From: Gonocerus acuteangulatus
Lineage: Eukaryota; Arthropoda; Insecta; Hemiptera; Coreidae
Length of the DNA: 64,000 nucleotides
Assembly: GCA_946811695.1 (NCBI GenBank)
Contig: OX328123.1
Span: 42,931,335 to 42,995,334 of the forward strand
Direction: 5' to 3'
Part shown: positions 48,206 through 60,243 of the stretch, in pieces
Layout of the letters: every line of letters begins with the position of its first letter
Numbering within the stretch: the stretch's first letter is position 1
Translations under genes and position numbers: made by a program
The notes under the pieces: model-generated
Databases searched by the model: none
What the model was told of the DNA's origin: nothing
The model's input: the letters and a program-made list of their open reading frames with translations, nothing else

Positions 48206-49257
48206 TGTTAACACGATAGCGGCCAGAGTTTTTGTTTTTTCGTCACGAAACTTGGTATATAGCATTCAATTAGCAAACGATTGAACGAGTTCGTTAACCA
48301 CCAAAATCGGTCCACCGGAAGGGGGGGTTTCCCCCGAACCCAAAACACTAATTTGACTATGTCAGCCGTAATATTTGTTATATTTCAACGAAACTTGGTA
48401 TTCGTATTGGTAATATAGAGAGAAAAGTGAGATATAAAAATGACTAAATCGGTTCATTAGAAGGGGGGGGGGGTTTACTCCGGACCCACAATACCAATTC
48501 ACCACTACCAGCCGTGATTTTTGGTATATTTCGACGAAACTCGGTATTCGTAGTGCTAATCCACAGGTAAATATGTGTTGTAAAAATAAACTAAATCGGT
48601 TCATTAGGAGGGGGGGGTTTACTCCGGACCCACAATACCAATTCGCCGCTACCAGCCGTGATTTTTGGTATATTTCGACGAAACTCGGTATTCGTAGTGG
48701 TAATCTACAGGTAAATATGTGTTGTAAAAATAAACTAAATCGGTTCATTAGAAGGGGGGGTTTACTCTGGACCCAAATTCCTAATATACTCATACCGGTC
48801 GTAATTTCTGCTGTATTGTAACGAAACGCGGTATACGTCGTGGGTAACACATGAGAAAGATGTGTTGTAAAAATAAGCTGAATCGGTCAATCGGAAAGCG
48901 GGGGTTTAATTTGTAATATATTTCGATAGAAAAGCCCGCCAGACGTAGGTTCACAAAGCCGCCACAAGGAGCGCTTTCTACCACTAGTGACTGTATGCTG
49001 TTCCTGCGTTAGATCAAAATACGATAATATGAGATTTTTTGTATTTATTACGTAGTATAGTTGGTACCATGTGTAACTAACTCTGGAAGCAAATTAATAA
49101 TTGATCAGTTACTCATTACAAATTTAAAAGAGAATTATTCACGCTTTTATTTTATTTATGTAGGATATTTTAAGCAAATTGTTCTGGAAAGCAGTCTACA
49201 CTACCCAAATTCTGAGGAAAGCGCTTAGTTATGCAGCTCCTGCGTGACGGACTTTTA
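48022..49257 (+). mobile_element. Family B copy B3, both ends present
   Basis: Same plan as B1: hairpin AGCATTTTCCTCCGAAGGAAAGT after TTTT (one base of the stem is mutated), AT run 48145-48202, G-tract monomers and the terminal GCAGCTCCTGCGTGACGGAC. It is closer to B1 than to the old remnants. Confidence 0.9.
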
Positions 49258-49500
49258 TTAAGAATAGATGTATGAGCTTTTTGTATTTTGATATTCATGC
49301 ATTCGGCGAGTGATGAATATCCAAAAGACAACCTACATTGTCTATTTATCTCTCTTAGCATATGTGTACAACGAAATAAGTGGCTTAAGTTTCCTGGTCC
49401 GAGTCCTTAACTCATTTTATAATAAATACCACTTTTAATGTTGTTATTTACGTGAGTGGACAATGCCAACGATGTACTACTTGTCGCCCCCAAAGCAGAA
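49258..49500. other. No recognisable feature
   Basis: Nothing supported. Confidence 0.3.
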
Positions 49501-50115
49501 CCTTTCTAAACTTTCTGCAACGGATTTTGAAAAACCCAAAAATTTTCTGCAAAAATTGTCTGCGGTTCAAGTTGCGTGTAATATGTGTATGTGTGTATTA
49601 TGCGAGCGATATAATCTTGAAGAATAATCGGAAATAAATAAGTGCTTGTAATATAATTGAAGTAAATTTAATAACAAAATAGTAATTTAACATTTAAAAC
49701 ATTATAGGCCTATTCGAGCACGCATTCTTTCAATGATCGATTTTATGTTCGCATATCGATAGTTTTCAAACAATCGTATAGGGAACGAATACGACTACTG
49801 TTGTTATAATATTGTATCGCTTTGGTAATTCGGTTATTCTATGGAATACGTAGTTTCTCACGATCGATACACCGAATATCGAGTTAGCAGAGCAGCTTTC
49901 TTTCGTTTACATAATGCACGACGTTTGTACCGTTGGTTATAGTTTGTGGAATGGAGATTTTTTCTGCAGAAAATAGTTTATTTGACTTTCTGCAGATAAT
50001 TTTTCTGCAAAAAAATAATTGTATTGACTTTTTCTGCAGCCACCGGTCGACCAGGCTGATCTTTCTGCAGCCCTTGTCGTCTTTCTGCGACAATGTCGCA
50101 CTGTCGCCCGTAGTT
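49501..50115 (+). other. Cluster of TTTCTGCA motifs
   Basis: TTTCTGCAG, TTTCTGCAA or TTTCTGCGA starts at 49961, 49987, 50002, 50031, 50062 and 50082, and two more copies lie at 49512 and 49543. The spacing is irregular (15-31 bases), so this is not a simple tandem repeat. A TATCGATAG string, like an insect DRE site, lies at about 49757. No gene is visible next to it. It may be a regulatory cluster or a cryptic repeat. Confidence 0.45.
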
Positions 50116-50204
50116 CTGCCATGGGGCATGTCGGTATGATTACATGATGCTTATATGCTTTAAGAACAAGGCTAGATAAGAATCCGCATCTAAGGAATGA
50201 AATA

Positions 50205-50300
50205 ACCCATTTTAAAGCGTTTGATTTCTCCCCATGCGGAGGGAAACGCACTTTTGACGTCGACCCGAAGACTCAGTGCGGAGATGCCGATAAGAAATGT
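50205..50300 (+). mobile_element. Third A-like 5' end
   Basis: TTTTAAAGCGTTTGATTTCTCC pairs with GGAGGGAAACGC as a hairpin. GTCGACCCGAAGACTCAGTG and GAGATGCCGATAAGAAATGT then parallel the A block GGTTGATACAATGAAACAATCCGGAAGTGCCGACTAGAAA. No AT run or 3' end follows. It is a separate, diverged subfamily. Confidence 0.5.
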
Positions 50301-51022
50301 TGATGTTGAGGTCCTTGGAATTTGTATGTGAATACCTGTTCATGCTCTAGTTGATATTCATGTGGAACTACAAGTTGTGGTAGATGGTAGATTTTGAAGA
50401 TATTGAGAGAGACAGGGATGGTATGTTGTCAGGTATCCAGGCGGAAACCAACCCCATAAGCACCCGTTCTCTCGGGTCACTTACCAAAGGCTCCCAGCTA
50501 ACCCTTTTCTAGAGAATACCAGGCATTTTTATGTTATAGTTTTTATTTATTTATTCAACGAAAAATCAGATTATTTTTCATTTAAATAAAATTAAAAATT
50601 TAATATTGATTGGACATGCATCGTTACCCCTCAATTAATTCACTCAGTACCAATTTCAATGTTACCCATACTCTTGATTAAAATCTTTATACATGTATCT
50701 TTAATGTGTTCACTAATTGTATGACATATTTATCATTAACTAGTAGACTCATTCTGTGTATGATTTTACTTTTTTTTCTTTTTAATTGTTATTACTATTT
50801 ACTCGGTCCATCATTGTTTACAGCCCTCGTGAATACTTGAAGTGCTAGCCGACATTTTGGAAGATATAACGCATTTTTTTAAAATGTAAAATGGGCCTCC
50901 TATATTATATATAATAATGATATATATCACCAGTTAATTAGTATTACGCCACGCCTGCTACATTATTTGTTAATGTAAATTTCTGTATGCTGACAAATCG
51001 GGGTATGAATTGAGTTAGTTAG
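50301..51022. other. No gene; decayed hammerhead-like motif copy
   Basis: At 50815-50870, TTTACAGCCCTCGTGAATAC, TTGAAGTGCTAGCC and GACATTTTGG follow the motif seen at 19524-19572 with several core changes. Nothing else supported. Confidence 0.4.
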
Positions 51023-51598
51023 TTGAAAATTGTCTGTGGCGGGTCATTCCATGTCAAATCAACACACCTTTTTACCTCACCCTTTCAGATATTAATGAAA
51101 ATTGTCTGTGGCGGGTCATTGCACGTCAAATCAAAACACCTTTTTACCTCACCCTTTCAGATATTAATGAAAATTGTCTGTGGCGGGTCATTCCATGTCA
51201 AATCAACACACCTTTTTACCTCACCCTTTCAGATATTAATGAAAATTGTCTGTGGCGGGCCATTCCATGTCAAATCAACACACCTTTTTACCTCACCCTT
51301 TTAGATATTAATGAAAATTGTCTATGGCGGGTCATTCCATGTCAAATCAACACACCTTTTTACCTCACCCTTTCAGATATTAATGAAAATTGTCTATGGC
51401 GGGTCATTCCATGTCAAATCAACACACCTTTTTACCTCATCCTTTCAGATATTAATGAAAATTGTCTGTGGCGGGTCATTCCATGTCAAATCAACACGCC
51501 TTTTTACTTCACCCTTTCAGATATTAATGAAAATTGGCACACCCAAAGTAGGCGTTGGGACAAATAAAAATACCAAATTTCAAATTTTTATCTAAAAC
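51023..51598 (+). repeat. 72-bp tandem repeat, about 7 copies, in-frame
   Basis: GAAAATTGTCTGTGGCGGGTC recurs every 72 bases from 51024 to about 51455, and the last unit runs out after AATGAAAATTGG near 51530. The unit is a multiple of three and has no stop in one plus-strand frame, so an open frame of 24-residue repeats (CGGSFHVKSTHLFTSPF) appears. This is expected from the repetition and is not evidence of a gene. Confidence 0.92.
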
Positions 51599-52287
51599 GG
51601 CTTTCAAATGACGGCCATGTAAAGTTTTCAAAAAGCGGCCAAAATCTCGCTTTTTCAAAACATTTAATAGCCAGAACTCCTCTCCTGTTAACCTTACAAG
51701 CATGTGGAAGGTGTCGATGTTTAGCTCTTTATATGCCCTTTCAAACGACATTCAACACGTGATAGGTTATGAGAAGATAATGTTTTCAAAATCAAAAATA
51801 AAATTTTTAATCTAAATAATTTTAAAAACGCATCTCTAATCGCATCAAAATTTTGAAAAAAATATATATAATAGGTCATATTATTACTAATTTGTATAGC
51901 AAATTTGGTTATGGGATTGAAATGGGTTCTAAGTCAAAATAATTTAAAACCGAAGGTGGCTTTGGACTACTTTTACGTATTTTAATTTATAAAAGCTTTT
52001 TAATACTTAATTGTAAAATTTAATCCAAACTTTACTGTTGTACACAATATATATTCTATACACATTTCAACTTTATTATCTTACTTACAAAGCTTATTTA
52101 AAAAAATATTATAGGTACATTAATAATTTGTTGTAATTAGTTTAATTTAGAATATTTGTCTAAAATTTAATGATATATTGTACGCAAACTATTTGAATTG
52201 CTTATTTACGAAGGTGCAGCCAATATAACTTCTTTTCATGTTGCATTTTCTAGCGCAAATGTCTCATTACCTACCTAATTGTCGACA
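51599..52287. other. No supported gene; repeat-like phrases
   Basis: 51540-51760 has the compositional look of other dispersed repeats here (AAAACGGCTTTCAAATGACGG), but no second copy lies in the window. Confidence 0.35.
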
Positions 52288-52525
52288 GGGGCGTATATGG
52301 GAAATAATTTCAGGGAGGGGGCAGGGAGCACTGGGGGATTTCGGGTGTATGGAATACTCACAACCTAGAACTTGGAATAGTTAGCCAACTAAAACCCTAT
52401 TACACAAAACCAAAATTATTTTTTCTGAACTAAGTGATCTTATTCAATTTATTATTGAGGTTTTTACGAGATATCAAAATTGGGGGAGGCTGTAGCCGTC
52501 TCAGCCCCTCTTATATATGCTCATG
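52288..52525. repeat. G-rich dispersed repeat, copy 2
   Basis: AGGGGCGTATATGGGAAATA, TTTCAGGGAGGGGGC and the end GTCTCAGCCCCTCTTATATA with TGCTCATG match copy 1 at 15626-15822 at both ends. Confidence 0.6.
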
Positions 52526-53030
52526 ATTCACAATAATATCCTTCGATCTATGTAGTGGTAACTGTACCATTTTTGCTTTAACAGGTTTGTGTAACAATAA
52601 AGTGATTTGTTTTTTGAATTAGGAAAGTTCTTACTCAGTCATTACTTAAGTATTACAGATTTTCCACCATTTTGAAATCATATTGATTTGTTGATATTTC
52701 TCTATTGGAATATTTAATTAATATAGACCCCAATCATTCATTGGTCTTGATTAGTTTGATATTTTTTATGCTAATTAGTTAGTGAGCATTCCTCAAGTAG
52801 ACATGCTCGATATGGGTTCATCATGGGAACACGATATGAATTCCATCAAGTAGATGACGCAGTGGCTTCAGTGTCCATTGAGTCAGTGTGCCTTCTGCTC
52901 CTTGACAGGTGGCTCCCTAGCCATGCGACTTTCTCATGGGATCTCGTCTATCCACATCCTGTACTTCTTTAGTCGATCGCATTTTTGAGGTATTTATTCC
53001 GTCATTAGTGTTCATTTAATATTGTATCTG
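52526..53030. other. No recognisable feature
   Basis: Nothing supported. Confidence 0.3.
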
Positions 53031-53225
53031 GAGGCCCGGTGGCCGTGAGCACTCCTTTCCCAAGGTCGAGGGTTCGATTCCCGCTAGAGCTGATGGCTTT
53101 TCTTTAAAAAAAAGAGAAGGCATCAGCTCTATCCTGGCTTGAAAAGGATTGTAATCTATAGATAACCCGTCCTAAACTTCTATTATAATTATAAATGGAC
53201 GTTAAAATTTAAATAAATAAATAAT
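53031..53225 (+). mobile_element. tRNA-derived SINE, second family
   Basis: GGCCCGGTGGCCGTGAGCAC carries a box-A-like part and GGGTTCGATTCCCGC (53069-53083) a perfect box B. A CATCAGCTCTATCCTGGCTTG body and a TAAATAAATAAATAA tail follow. AGCTGATGGCTTTTCTTTAA and AAGAGAAGGCATCAGCTCTA form an internal inverted repeat. A decayed copy lies at 53713-53885. Confidence 0.75.
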
Positions 53226-53389
53226 ATTCTAGCATAATTTTTGCCGATCTTAAGTAAGTTACAAAGGGACATGAATTAATTTAACTGTTCCTCAATTGTT
53301 TGCGTTTATTTTTGCCTGAAACGTATTACAAAATGCATTCAATTCAGATGAGGTAGTTTTAATTTTGGCTTTCTCGACTATTAATTCTG

Positions 53390-54180
53390 TTCTAGAGCAA
53401 ACCCCAAGCTCTAACCGACCGATGTTTCTTAATTTTACAAAACGTGTCAATCAATGATATCTAGTTTTATTGCAAGGAAGTAAATATAACGGCTGGTATG
53501 GCAAATTGAAATTTGTTTCTAGCGCAAACCCTAATTCCCAATGAAGCTATTTAGTTTATTTACTAAATTTTATTCAAATTCCGCAATCTACAAAAATGGC
53601 TCATGATGAAACTATATGATGATATGATTAGTTAAGGCTGCAATGCTGGAAAGTGTGGTTAAAATTATCTAAATAAATACAAAATTAAAATTGTTTTGCT
53701 GTTTCATACTTTCGGCGCCGTAGGTCTCAAGGCATGAGCACTTGTTTGTTCGATTTTCCCTAGGGCTGGTGGCATAAAATAGAAAAGGCTATGCTGGTAA
53801 AAATGGGTAGTACCTGTAGGGAATTCGCCCCAAAGATTTGTGTTATGTTTAAATGGTTGTTAAAAATCGAATAACTAAATATTATTAGTTATTTTTATGA
53901 ACGTATGTGTCGACGATTCCTTCTGTTACGAAGTGAACCCCATCTTTACCAATAACGGACTTAGTTTTCTTCTTTTTACAAAAGGTATTCCTCAATCAAT
54001 GATATCTACCGAGTTTCGTTGCAAAGAAGTAAAAATAACGACTGGCTTGAAAAATAGACAATTTGTTTCCGGCGCAAATCCTAATGAAACTATTAGTTTA
54101 TTTTTAAAACTGATCATTTGTACCTTCAGTTGCAATGCTGTATACCAAGTAACTTGCGTAGAAGACAAACATACTCGTAC

Positions 54181-54233
<53 letters not shown>

Positions 54234-54235
54234 TT
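53390..54235 (-). mobile_element. Very old family B copy, interrupted by a SINE, with AT run
   Basis: TCTAGTTTTATTGCAAGGAAG...ATAACGGCTGGTATGGCAAATTG and ACCGAGTTTCGTTGCAAAGAAG...AATAACGACTGGC match reversed B monomers (ACCGAGTTTCGTCGAAATATACC...CACGGCTGGTAGTGGCGAATTGG). The AT run at 54181-54231 sits where B has its microsatellite. The ends are not recognisable. The decayed SINE at 53713-53885 splits it. Confidence 0.5.
53713..53885 (+). mobile_element. Decayed SINE of the second tRNA family
   Basis: GGCGCCGTAGGTCTCAAGGC, TGTTCGATTTTCCC and AAAAGGCTATGCTGGTAAAA parallel the copy at 53031-53225 with many changes. Confidence 0.5.
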
Positions 54236-54854
54236 ATGTTTGTGATCTGTCTACCATTTTTTGTATGGTGTAGAGTCGACCACTATAAGGTAAAGGACTG
54301 CAGAGATTTGTAAATGTTAACTTGAAAACCAGAATTTATTGTACTTAATGCATAACTCTATGGAGGGGGGGAGTAAAGCCAAAACTCAGGAACATTATTT
54401 TGTTAGTGGGTTATTTAAATTTTGAATATGGGAAATGATGAAAAAGATGGGCTGCTGATGTTGGTTGAGATGAGATGGTTTTGCTGGATCTTCAGAATGA
54501 TAAAATTAAGAGAGGTGCCTAGTCTTGTAATGTTATGCTTAAGTACTCCCTGCTATGTGCTGTATTTTCTTTCTTCTTGCTTCTCCAAATCATGGTGGGC
54601 TGGCCAACACCATTTCCTGCTCCCCTTGCTCCGCCTGGGAGGCTCAGATGTTTACTCCTCCATAATTTGAGAGTATAAAACTTGGGGAGAAAAAACTAGC
54701 GATGCTCCACACTGCCTGCTTTTCTGATTATCGCTTCTGAACTTGTCGTATCTTGCGGATTCACAGTGCCGCGGGCAGATAGTTCCCGGGCACACGGCTA
54801 GGTGGCAGCACCTCCCGGGGTATACTCCTAAATGAGCGGAGTTCCGCGAACAAT
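54236..54854. other. No supported gene; GC-rich patch
   Basis: 54740-54830 (GTGCCGCGGGCAGATAGTTC, CACCTCCCGGGGTATAC) is unusually GC-rich for this window but has no readable product. Confidence 0.35.
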
Positions 54855-54965
54855 ATATATATATATATTCGGTATCTGCAAGGTAGGATCAATAAAGATT
54901 TGATAAAATTTCATTGAAGAATGCCAGTTCCATATTTGCTCCAAGAAAATGCAAAATATGGCGAC
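54855..54965 (-). mobile_element. Family B 5' end remnant
   Basis: A short AT run, then CGGTATCTGCAAGGTAGGAT and CAATAAAGATTTGATAAAAT match the reversed B block CGGTGTCTACTAGGTAGGATCGATAAAGATTTGAAGAAA. The terminal hairpin is too decayed to read. Confidence 0.6.
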
Positions 54966-55642
54966 GTTACTGTTAAGAATGAGTGTATGTAAGTAGGTAT
55001 ATAAAGCTATTTATAAGAAATTTTATAATTATTAATATGTGGTTGAGGAGAATGAGGCCTGCATATATGGAGGACGTAGGCGTACAGCATTCCACGGCCC
55101 TAGTTATATTTGCCGAATTCCACCCTGTGCGTATTTATGAACCCGTTGACGGGTCCTGGCTATTCTCGGGTACACCCCTGGACTAGAATGAAGAGCTGTA
55201 CCAGTATTTATAGACAATTCAGCATTTTCTTGTCTCTAGTACTGTACTATTCAATAAACCCATATAAAATATTTTTCAGCTTTATAAGATTTTTTAAGGA
55301 TTTTTCAGAGAAAATGTAAATCGCCTACCTGCGTTCTTTAAAGTTGTTGACTAACGCACTCCTATCTAATCTAAGTAAAATTCTCTTTCTAAAAGTAAAA
55401 TTCTTTGGTATATTATTTCACGATTTATAAAATGTTATTATTATTATTAACTGTCCCAAATATTTATGAAATTTCGGTGATATATTGTACTGACGTAAAA
55501 TATCACTATATAATATATAATATATTTCATCATTCATATAATGTATTTATATAAACAATGTGTAAAAGGTATTTTTGTAATATCAGGATGCAATGTTATA
55601 GAGCAAATCGCCAAAAGTTGCCAAACTTCTAATAAATAAATA
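54966..55642. other. No recognisable feature
   Basis: Nothing supported. Confidence 0.3.
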
Positions 55643-56693
55643 AAAAGTCCGTCACGCAGGAGCTGCATAACTAAGCACTTTCCTCAGAATTTGGGTAGTG
55701 TAGACTGCTTTCCAGAACAATTTGCTTAAAATATCCTACATAAATAAAATAAAAACGTGAATAGTTCTCATTTTGTAATGAGTAACTGATCAATTATTAA
55801 TTTGCATCCAGAGTTATGTTTACACATGGTACCTACTACACTACGTAATAAATACAAAAATCCTCATATTATCGTATTTTGATCTAACGCAGGAACAGGA
55901 TACAGTCACACTAGTGGTAGAAGGCGCTCCTTGCGGCGGCTTTGTGAACCTACGTCTGCCGGCTTTTCTATTCAAATATATTACAAATTAAACCCCCGCT
56001 TTCCGATTGACCGATTCAGCTCATTTTTACAACACTTCTTTCTCATGAGTTACCCACGACGTATACAGCGTTTCGTTGCAATACAGCAGAAATTACGACC
56101 GGTATGAGTATATTAGGAATTTGGGTCCGGAGTAAAGCCCCCCTTCTAATGAACCGATTTAGTTTCTTTTTACAACACATATTTATCTGTAGATTAACAC
56201 TACGAATACCGAGTTTCGTCGAAATATACCAAAAATCACGGCTGGTAGTGGCGAATTGGTATTGTGGGTCCGGAGTAACCCCCCCCCCCCCTCCTAATGA
56301 ACCGATTTCGTTTATTTTTACAACACATATTTACCTGTGGATTAGCACTACGAATACCGAGTTTCGTCGAAATATACCAAAAATCACGGCTGGTAGTGGC
56401 GAATTGGTATTGTGGGTCCGGAGTAAACCCCCCCTTCTAATGAACCGATTTAGTTCATTTTTATATCTCACTTTTCTCTCTATATTAACACTACGAATAC
56501 CAAGTTTCGTTGAAATATAACAAATATTACGGCTGACATAGTCAAATAAGTGTTTTGGGTTCGGGGTAAACCCCCCCTTCCGGTGGACCGACTTTGGTGG
56601 TTAACGAACTCGTTCAATCGTTTGCTAATTGAATGCTATATACCAAGTTTCGTGACGAAAAAACAAAAACTCTGGCCGCTATCGTGTTAACAG

Positions 56694-56778
<85 letters not shown>

Positions 56779-56921
56779 TATATATATAGATATATATAAA
56801 TTTTAACGGGGGTCATTTTCGGTGTCTACTAGGTAGGATCGATAAAGATTTGAAGAAATTTTTCAAAAATTCCGTCATGAGTCCAACCTCAATAGCTACT
56901 TTCCTTCGGAGGAAAGTGCTA
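55643..56921 (-). mobile_element. Family B copy B4, reversed, both ends present
   Basis: 3' terminus AAAGTCCGTCACGCAGGAGC at the left; 5' hairpin CTTTCCTTCGGAGGAAAGTGC at the right. Four monomers with C7-C12 tracts and an AT run at 56700-56797 with two ATGCAT interruptions. Non-coding, little decayed. Confidence 0.9.
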
Positions 56922-57589
56922 AAAGAGAGGTTGAAATGAGTTGAATTTTTATCAGTAGACTTTTTTATGCCGATAGAAATTTAGAGGCTTCGGAAATAAC
57001 GCCAGGAAATCGGCACTTTTTAAAAAAATCCAAAGTGCACATTTAAGATTGTAGCAAAAATAATGCCCAAAACATATTAACCCATTGATGTACAAATAGA
57101 ATGTGCGTCAACGCCACAAGCGGCGATATATCCTAAACAAAACAAGATTAAATTGTCGTCGTGGAGGCAGTTCTCAACGCAATAATATATTGAGTGACGT
57201 TCGTGCAAGAAAGTGCTTGACGTCTCGGAAACGTCAAAACCACAATTGCACATGATCTTCCAGACCTTATTGTATGTAGAGGTTAAAATAGTCGGAAGAG
57301 TTAAAGATATGCTTCATGCGTCGACGACCTGACGGCGCATTCCGTGTTTGTGTATCTGTACTTAATTTATGTTGACTTATTACAGTTATTTGCCCAAATA
57401 AATTTACTACCTACTACTAATAAGTTACTTAGAGGCTGGTCATTCGAAAGCCTAGTAAATTTACTAGGAAAAGGTCAGGTAAATTTTGATAGTTCTACTT
57501 TAGACGAAGGAAATAGGTTATGAATTTTGAGAAGTGTTAGTTTCGTTCCATTCTATGCCTTCCAAATCACACTAGATATATGCATCATG
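56922..57589. other. No recognisable feature
   Basis: Nothing supported. Confidence 0.3.
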
Positions 57590-57690
57590 TGGAATGACGC
57601 TAAGATGACGATGTTCCTATGCTTAGGTATCTCCTGTTTTAAGCAAATAATGCAGCCCAAATTTAGGGAATTATTGTATAGTTCATAATT
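57590..57690 (+). mobile_element. A-end next to B-end remnant
   Basis: GACGCTAAGATGACGATGTTCCTATGC resembles the A 3' end and is followed at once by TTTTAAGCAAATAATGCAG, which resembles B. The same order occurs at 25745-25840. Confidence 0.45.
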
Positions 57691-58202
57691 TCTGTTTAAT
57701 GTGGAAACTCTACGCCTCCCTCAATGTGTTGGTGGTTGTTCGATTTGTTCTAAAAGAAGCTGTGGTGCCCCTGATCTTATATATGCATATATATAGCCCA
57801 GACTTGTATAACGTAGCTCCATTACTCACCATCCTACTCCATCTGTCTATCGCCTTCTTCTCGGTACAGCTTAAATTCATTCGTACTAACTCGATTGTGA
57901 CTCAGCCAACATTCTGTGTCTTCCGACTGGAATTGTGCACTGAAATAATAAATTTATGTACGCGTATAGTTGCATGTGTGCATCTTAAGCACTGATGTGA
58001 AAATACTTTATTATATAGCCATTGGATCACAACGAAATATATGTATGTCACTAAGGTCTTTCAGGAGCTCCTGTCACCATCATGACAGATGTCATGTTCA
58101 TCTTTTACGCAAATAGGCCATTTATTCATCTACATCTCAGCTAATTTCTTATAACAAAAAAGTTGGTAATATGGTAATAATAATATATATATTTTTTTTC
58201 AG
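57691..58202. other. Probable intron end (acceptor side)
   Basis: AT-rich sequence ending in a TATATATATTTTTTTTTCAG acceptor tract directly before the exon. A 98-codon open frame (57699-57995) is not supported by any family. Confidence 0.45.
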
Positions 58203-58310
58203 GATGAGTTTCCAAGAGGAGGACCTCGAAACCTGGTGCTCAAGAGAGCTGAGGGTGGTTTCGGATTCACACTCCGTCACTTCATCGTATATCCCCCGGA
58301 ATCATACACG
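58203..58310 (+). CDS. Internal exon of an ARHGAP21/23-type RhoGAP (start of PDZ domain)
   Basis: Exactly 36 open codons lie between a polypyrimidine-CAG acceptor (ends 58202) and a GT donor (GTATGG at 58311). The translation includes [12 protein letters not shown] then [15 protein letters not shown]. That string is characteristic of the PDZ domain of ARHGAP21/ARHGAP23 and fly RhoGAP19D, large Rho-GTPase-activating proteins that act at membranes and cell junctions; the GFGF carboxylate-binding loop is intact. Codon use and GC content stand out from the AT-rich surroundings. No other exon of the gene is visible. The following intron extends past the window end and holds the FAR-carrying retroelement. 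Phase 0 at both sides is inferred from the frame alone. Confidence 0.88.
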
Positions 58311-60111
58311 GTATGGCTTCATTTTATTTAAATAATAAATATTTCACGTAAAAGGTTAGAAAGAGAATGCAATTTCAGGAAAGAATATTTTACATCTAGC
58401 GCATTTACGATTTCAGTGAAAGTTGTTTCGCTGATAATTGATTGAGGATATCTTCTAATATGCTGGCAAAAAACGGAGGGGGGAATTGAAATACTCCAGT
58501 TTTATAATTCTAGAGTTTTATAACTCCAGTTTTCAATTCTTCGTATTGTTGGCCGAGAGGGGCAGAGTCTGTAGAGGTAGCTGCTTCTGGATCATACAGC
58601 ACACTACGGAGTTAGTGTGGTTAGTACCAGTGCTCTGCCGCTGAGCTAACCTCGCTCCCGTTGATTATTATACTTCATTATTTTTTGAATGGGGTAAAGT
58701 ATGAGATGCTGCTAAAAATATATATACCAAAAGTAAATTAGGCCTACCAAATTATTTTAGAGTGGACTCAAATCCTTGTTTTCTATCTCCTTTAAAGAAG
58801 TTTAAGGACGAATATCCCTAAACTTTTCTTTGGCTGGGACTGTGAGCAATAAATATATTCCTCCGCCCATCTTATTTTTCCCATTTAAAGATTCGCAATT
58901 TGTAGGAACATTCTCTCAATTAAATGTTAAAACCGTTAGATAATTGAATCTCTCCTATTTTAGCAAATCTACAGTGATTAGGACAGTTGCTGTAAAGAAA
59001 ACGTTCCGACTTATAGGTTCGGCGTCTTCTTAGCTCGTTTCATCCCTTCTGTTATTTGAAAACATGAAACAATCGATGAAATTTAGGGTCAAGTCCCCTA
59101 CCTTGTAGCCTATTGTTGACGTGGGAAGCTTCAGAAACTGGAGAGGAGAGGAAATATATTCAGTAAAAAAAAAAAAAAGCGACATTTTCGAAACTTGTTA
59201 TCGACCTATGGAGATTCACATTTCGACTTTTTTAATGTAGAAAACTTAATGATCATTCGAATGACCACCTTCCAATTGCCCACCTTCAAGCATTATCTAG
59301 GCATTCCACTTAATTTACAAGCTCCATTTGTCTGACTGATTAATTTTTTTTTTTTTTAATTTTTTAAAGCTTCCTGTCCTTAAAGTTGGTCCGATTTCGG
59401 GCTAATGTTGTTAAACGTTCTGATACTAAAAAAGTCTGAATTCGTTAAGCAGCAGAACAATACTACCGGAAAACGCTTCCAGGCAAACTTTTTATAAGTA
59501 TCATTGGGCGGGGTATCAAATGAAATAACTTTAAATCATATATATTTAACTATTGTTAAGGAGTATTGTCATTCATTTAGCACATGATATTTTATTATTT
59601 AGTGGTTTACCTGCTCAGTAAAGTTCATTTGAACTGTTAAGAGTGAGACAACTCTTTAGTACATTTTTGCGTAGCCAGAACAATAATAGGATTGTAATAA
59701 ATTGTACTGTTATAAATGTTGGTTATTAAACATAAATTCAATGTCGGTATTTATTGGTATAATTGGGTCTAAAATAACTGTGAAAATGGTTACTTTAGCA
59801 GTTCAGTTTCTATAGTGTGAATTCGAGCCAAAATTATGCGTTGTGAATGAGTTTGTATCTACTCGATATTTCGTAGTAGTTTGGTTTACGATTCATTAGT
59901 GCTGTTTGACTCGTGCGTTTGCTTTTTGAAGTATTCGTAGTATATCTTTGATTTGTTTTAAATGATGCTGGTTGTGGTTTTTTTTTTTTTTTTAATTTAT
60001 AAGGAATGCATTGTGAGGCTTCATCCTCCTAATGAATTCTTGTAAAATTATATTTATTTTACTTCTTTATGAATAAAAGACAAAATATATGATAAGAGCG
60101 TAAAATGATCT
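58311..60111 (+). other. Intron of the RhoGAP gene; repeat remnants
   Basis: AT-rich with no further exon. 58624-58662 (minus) is a tRNA-like SINE head: GGGAGCGAGGTTAGCTCAGC with GGCAGAGCACTGG. 59370-59490 is a decayed family A block (GGTCCGATTT ... TTCGTTAAGCAGCAGAA ... ACCGGAA). Poly-A or poly-T tracts lie at 59164-59178, 59345-59359 and 59981-59994. Confidence 0.6.
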
Positions 60112-60242
60112 TGTAGCGGTTATCAGATAACCCCCAAAAAAAACACATGTTTTAAAAAAATAAATAAAACATTATTAAGTGTTCTCTCGCAATTGAAAAC
60201 TGCAAATCGTTCTTGTAAGTTGTAAATCCTATACACTTAACA
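60112..60242 (+). repeat. 5' LTR
   Basis: Begins TGTAGCGGTTATCAGATAAC and ends ACACTTAACA (TG...CA). It includes AATAAA at 60163-60168. Same length and, by eye, every base the same as the 3' LTR. Confidence 0.95.
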
Positions 60243-60243
60243 T

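Noticed and set aside
51023..51598. Repeat-protein gene or CRISPR-like array
   Set aside because: Units are directly adjacent with no variable spacers, in a eukaryotic context; it is a satellite.
57699..57995. 98-codon open frame upstream of the RhoGAP exon
   Set aside because: No homology recognised, no splice link to the exon, hydrophobic AT-biased composition.
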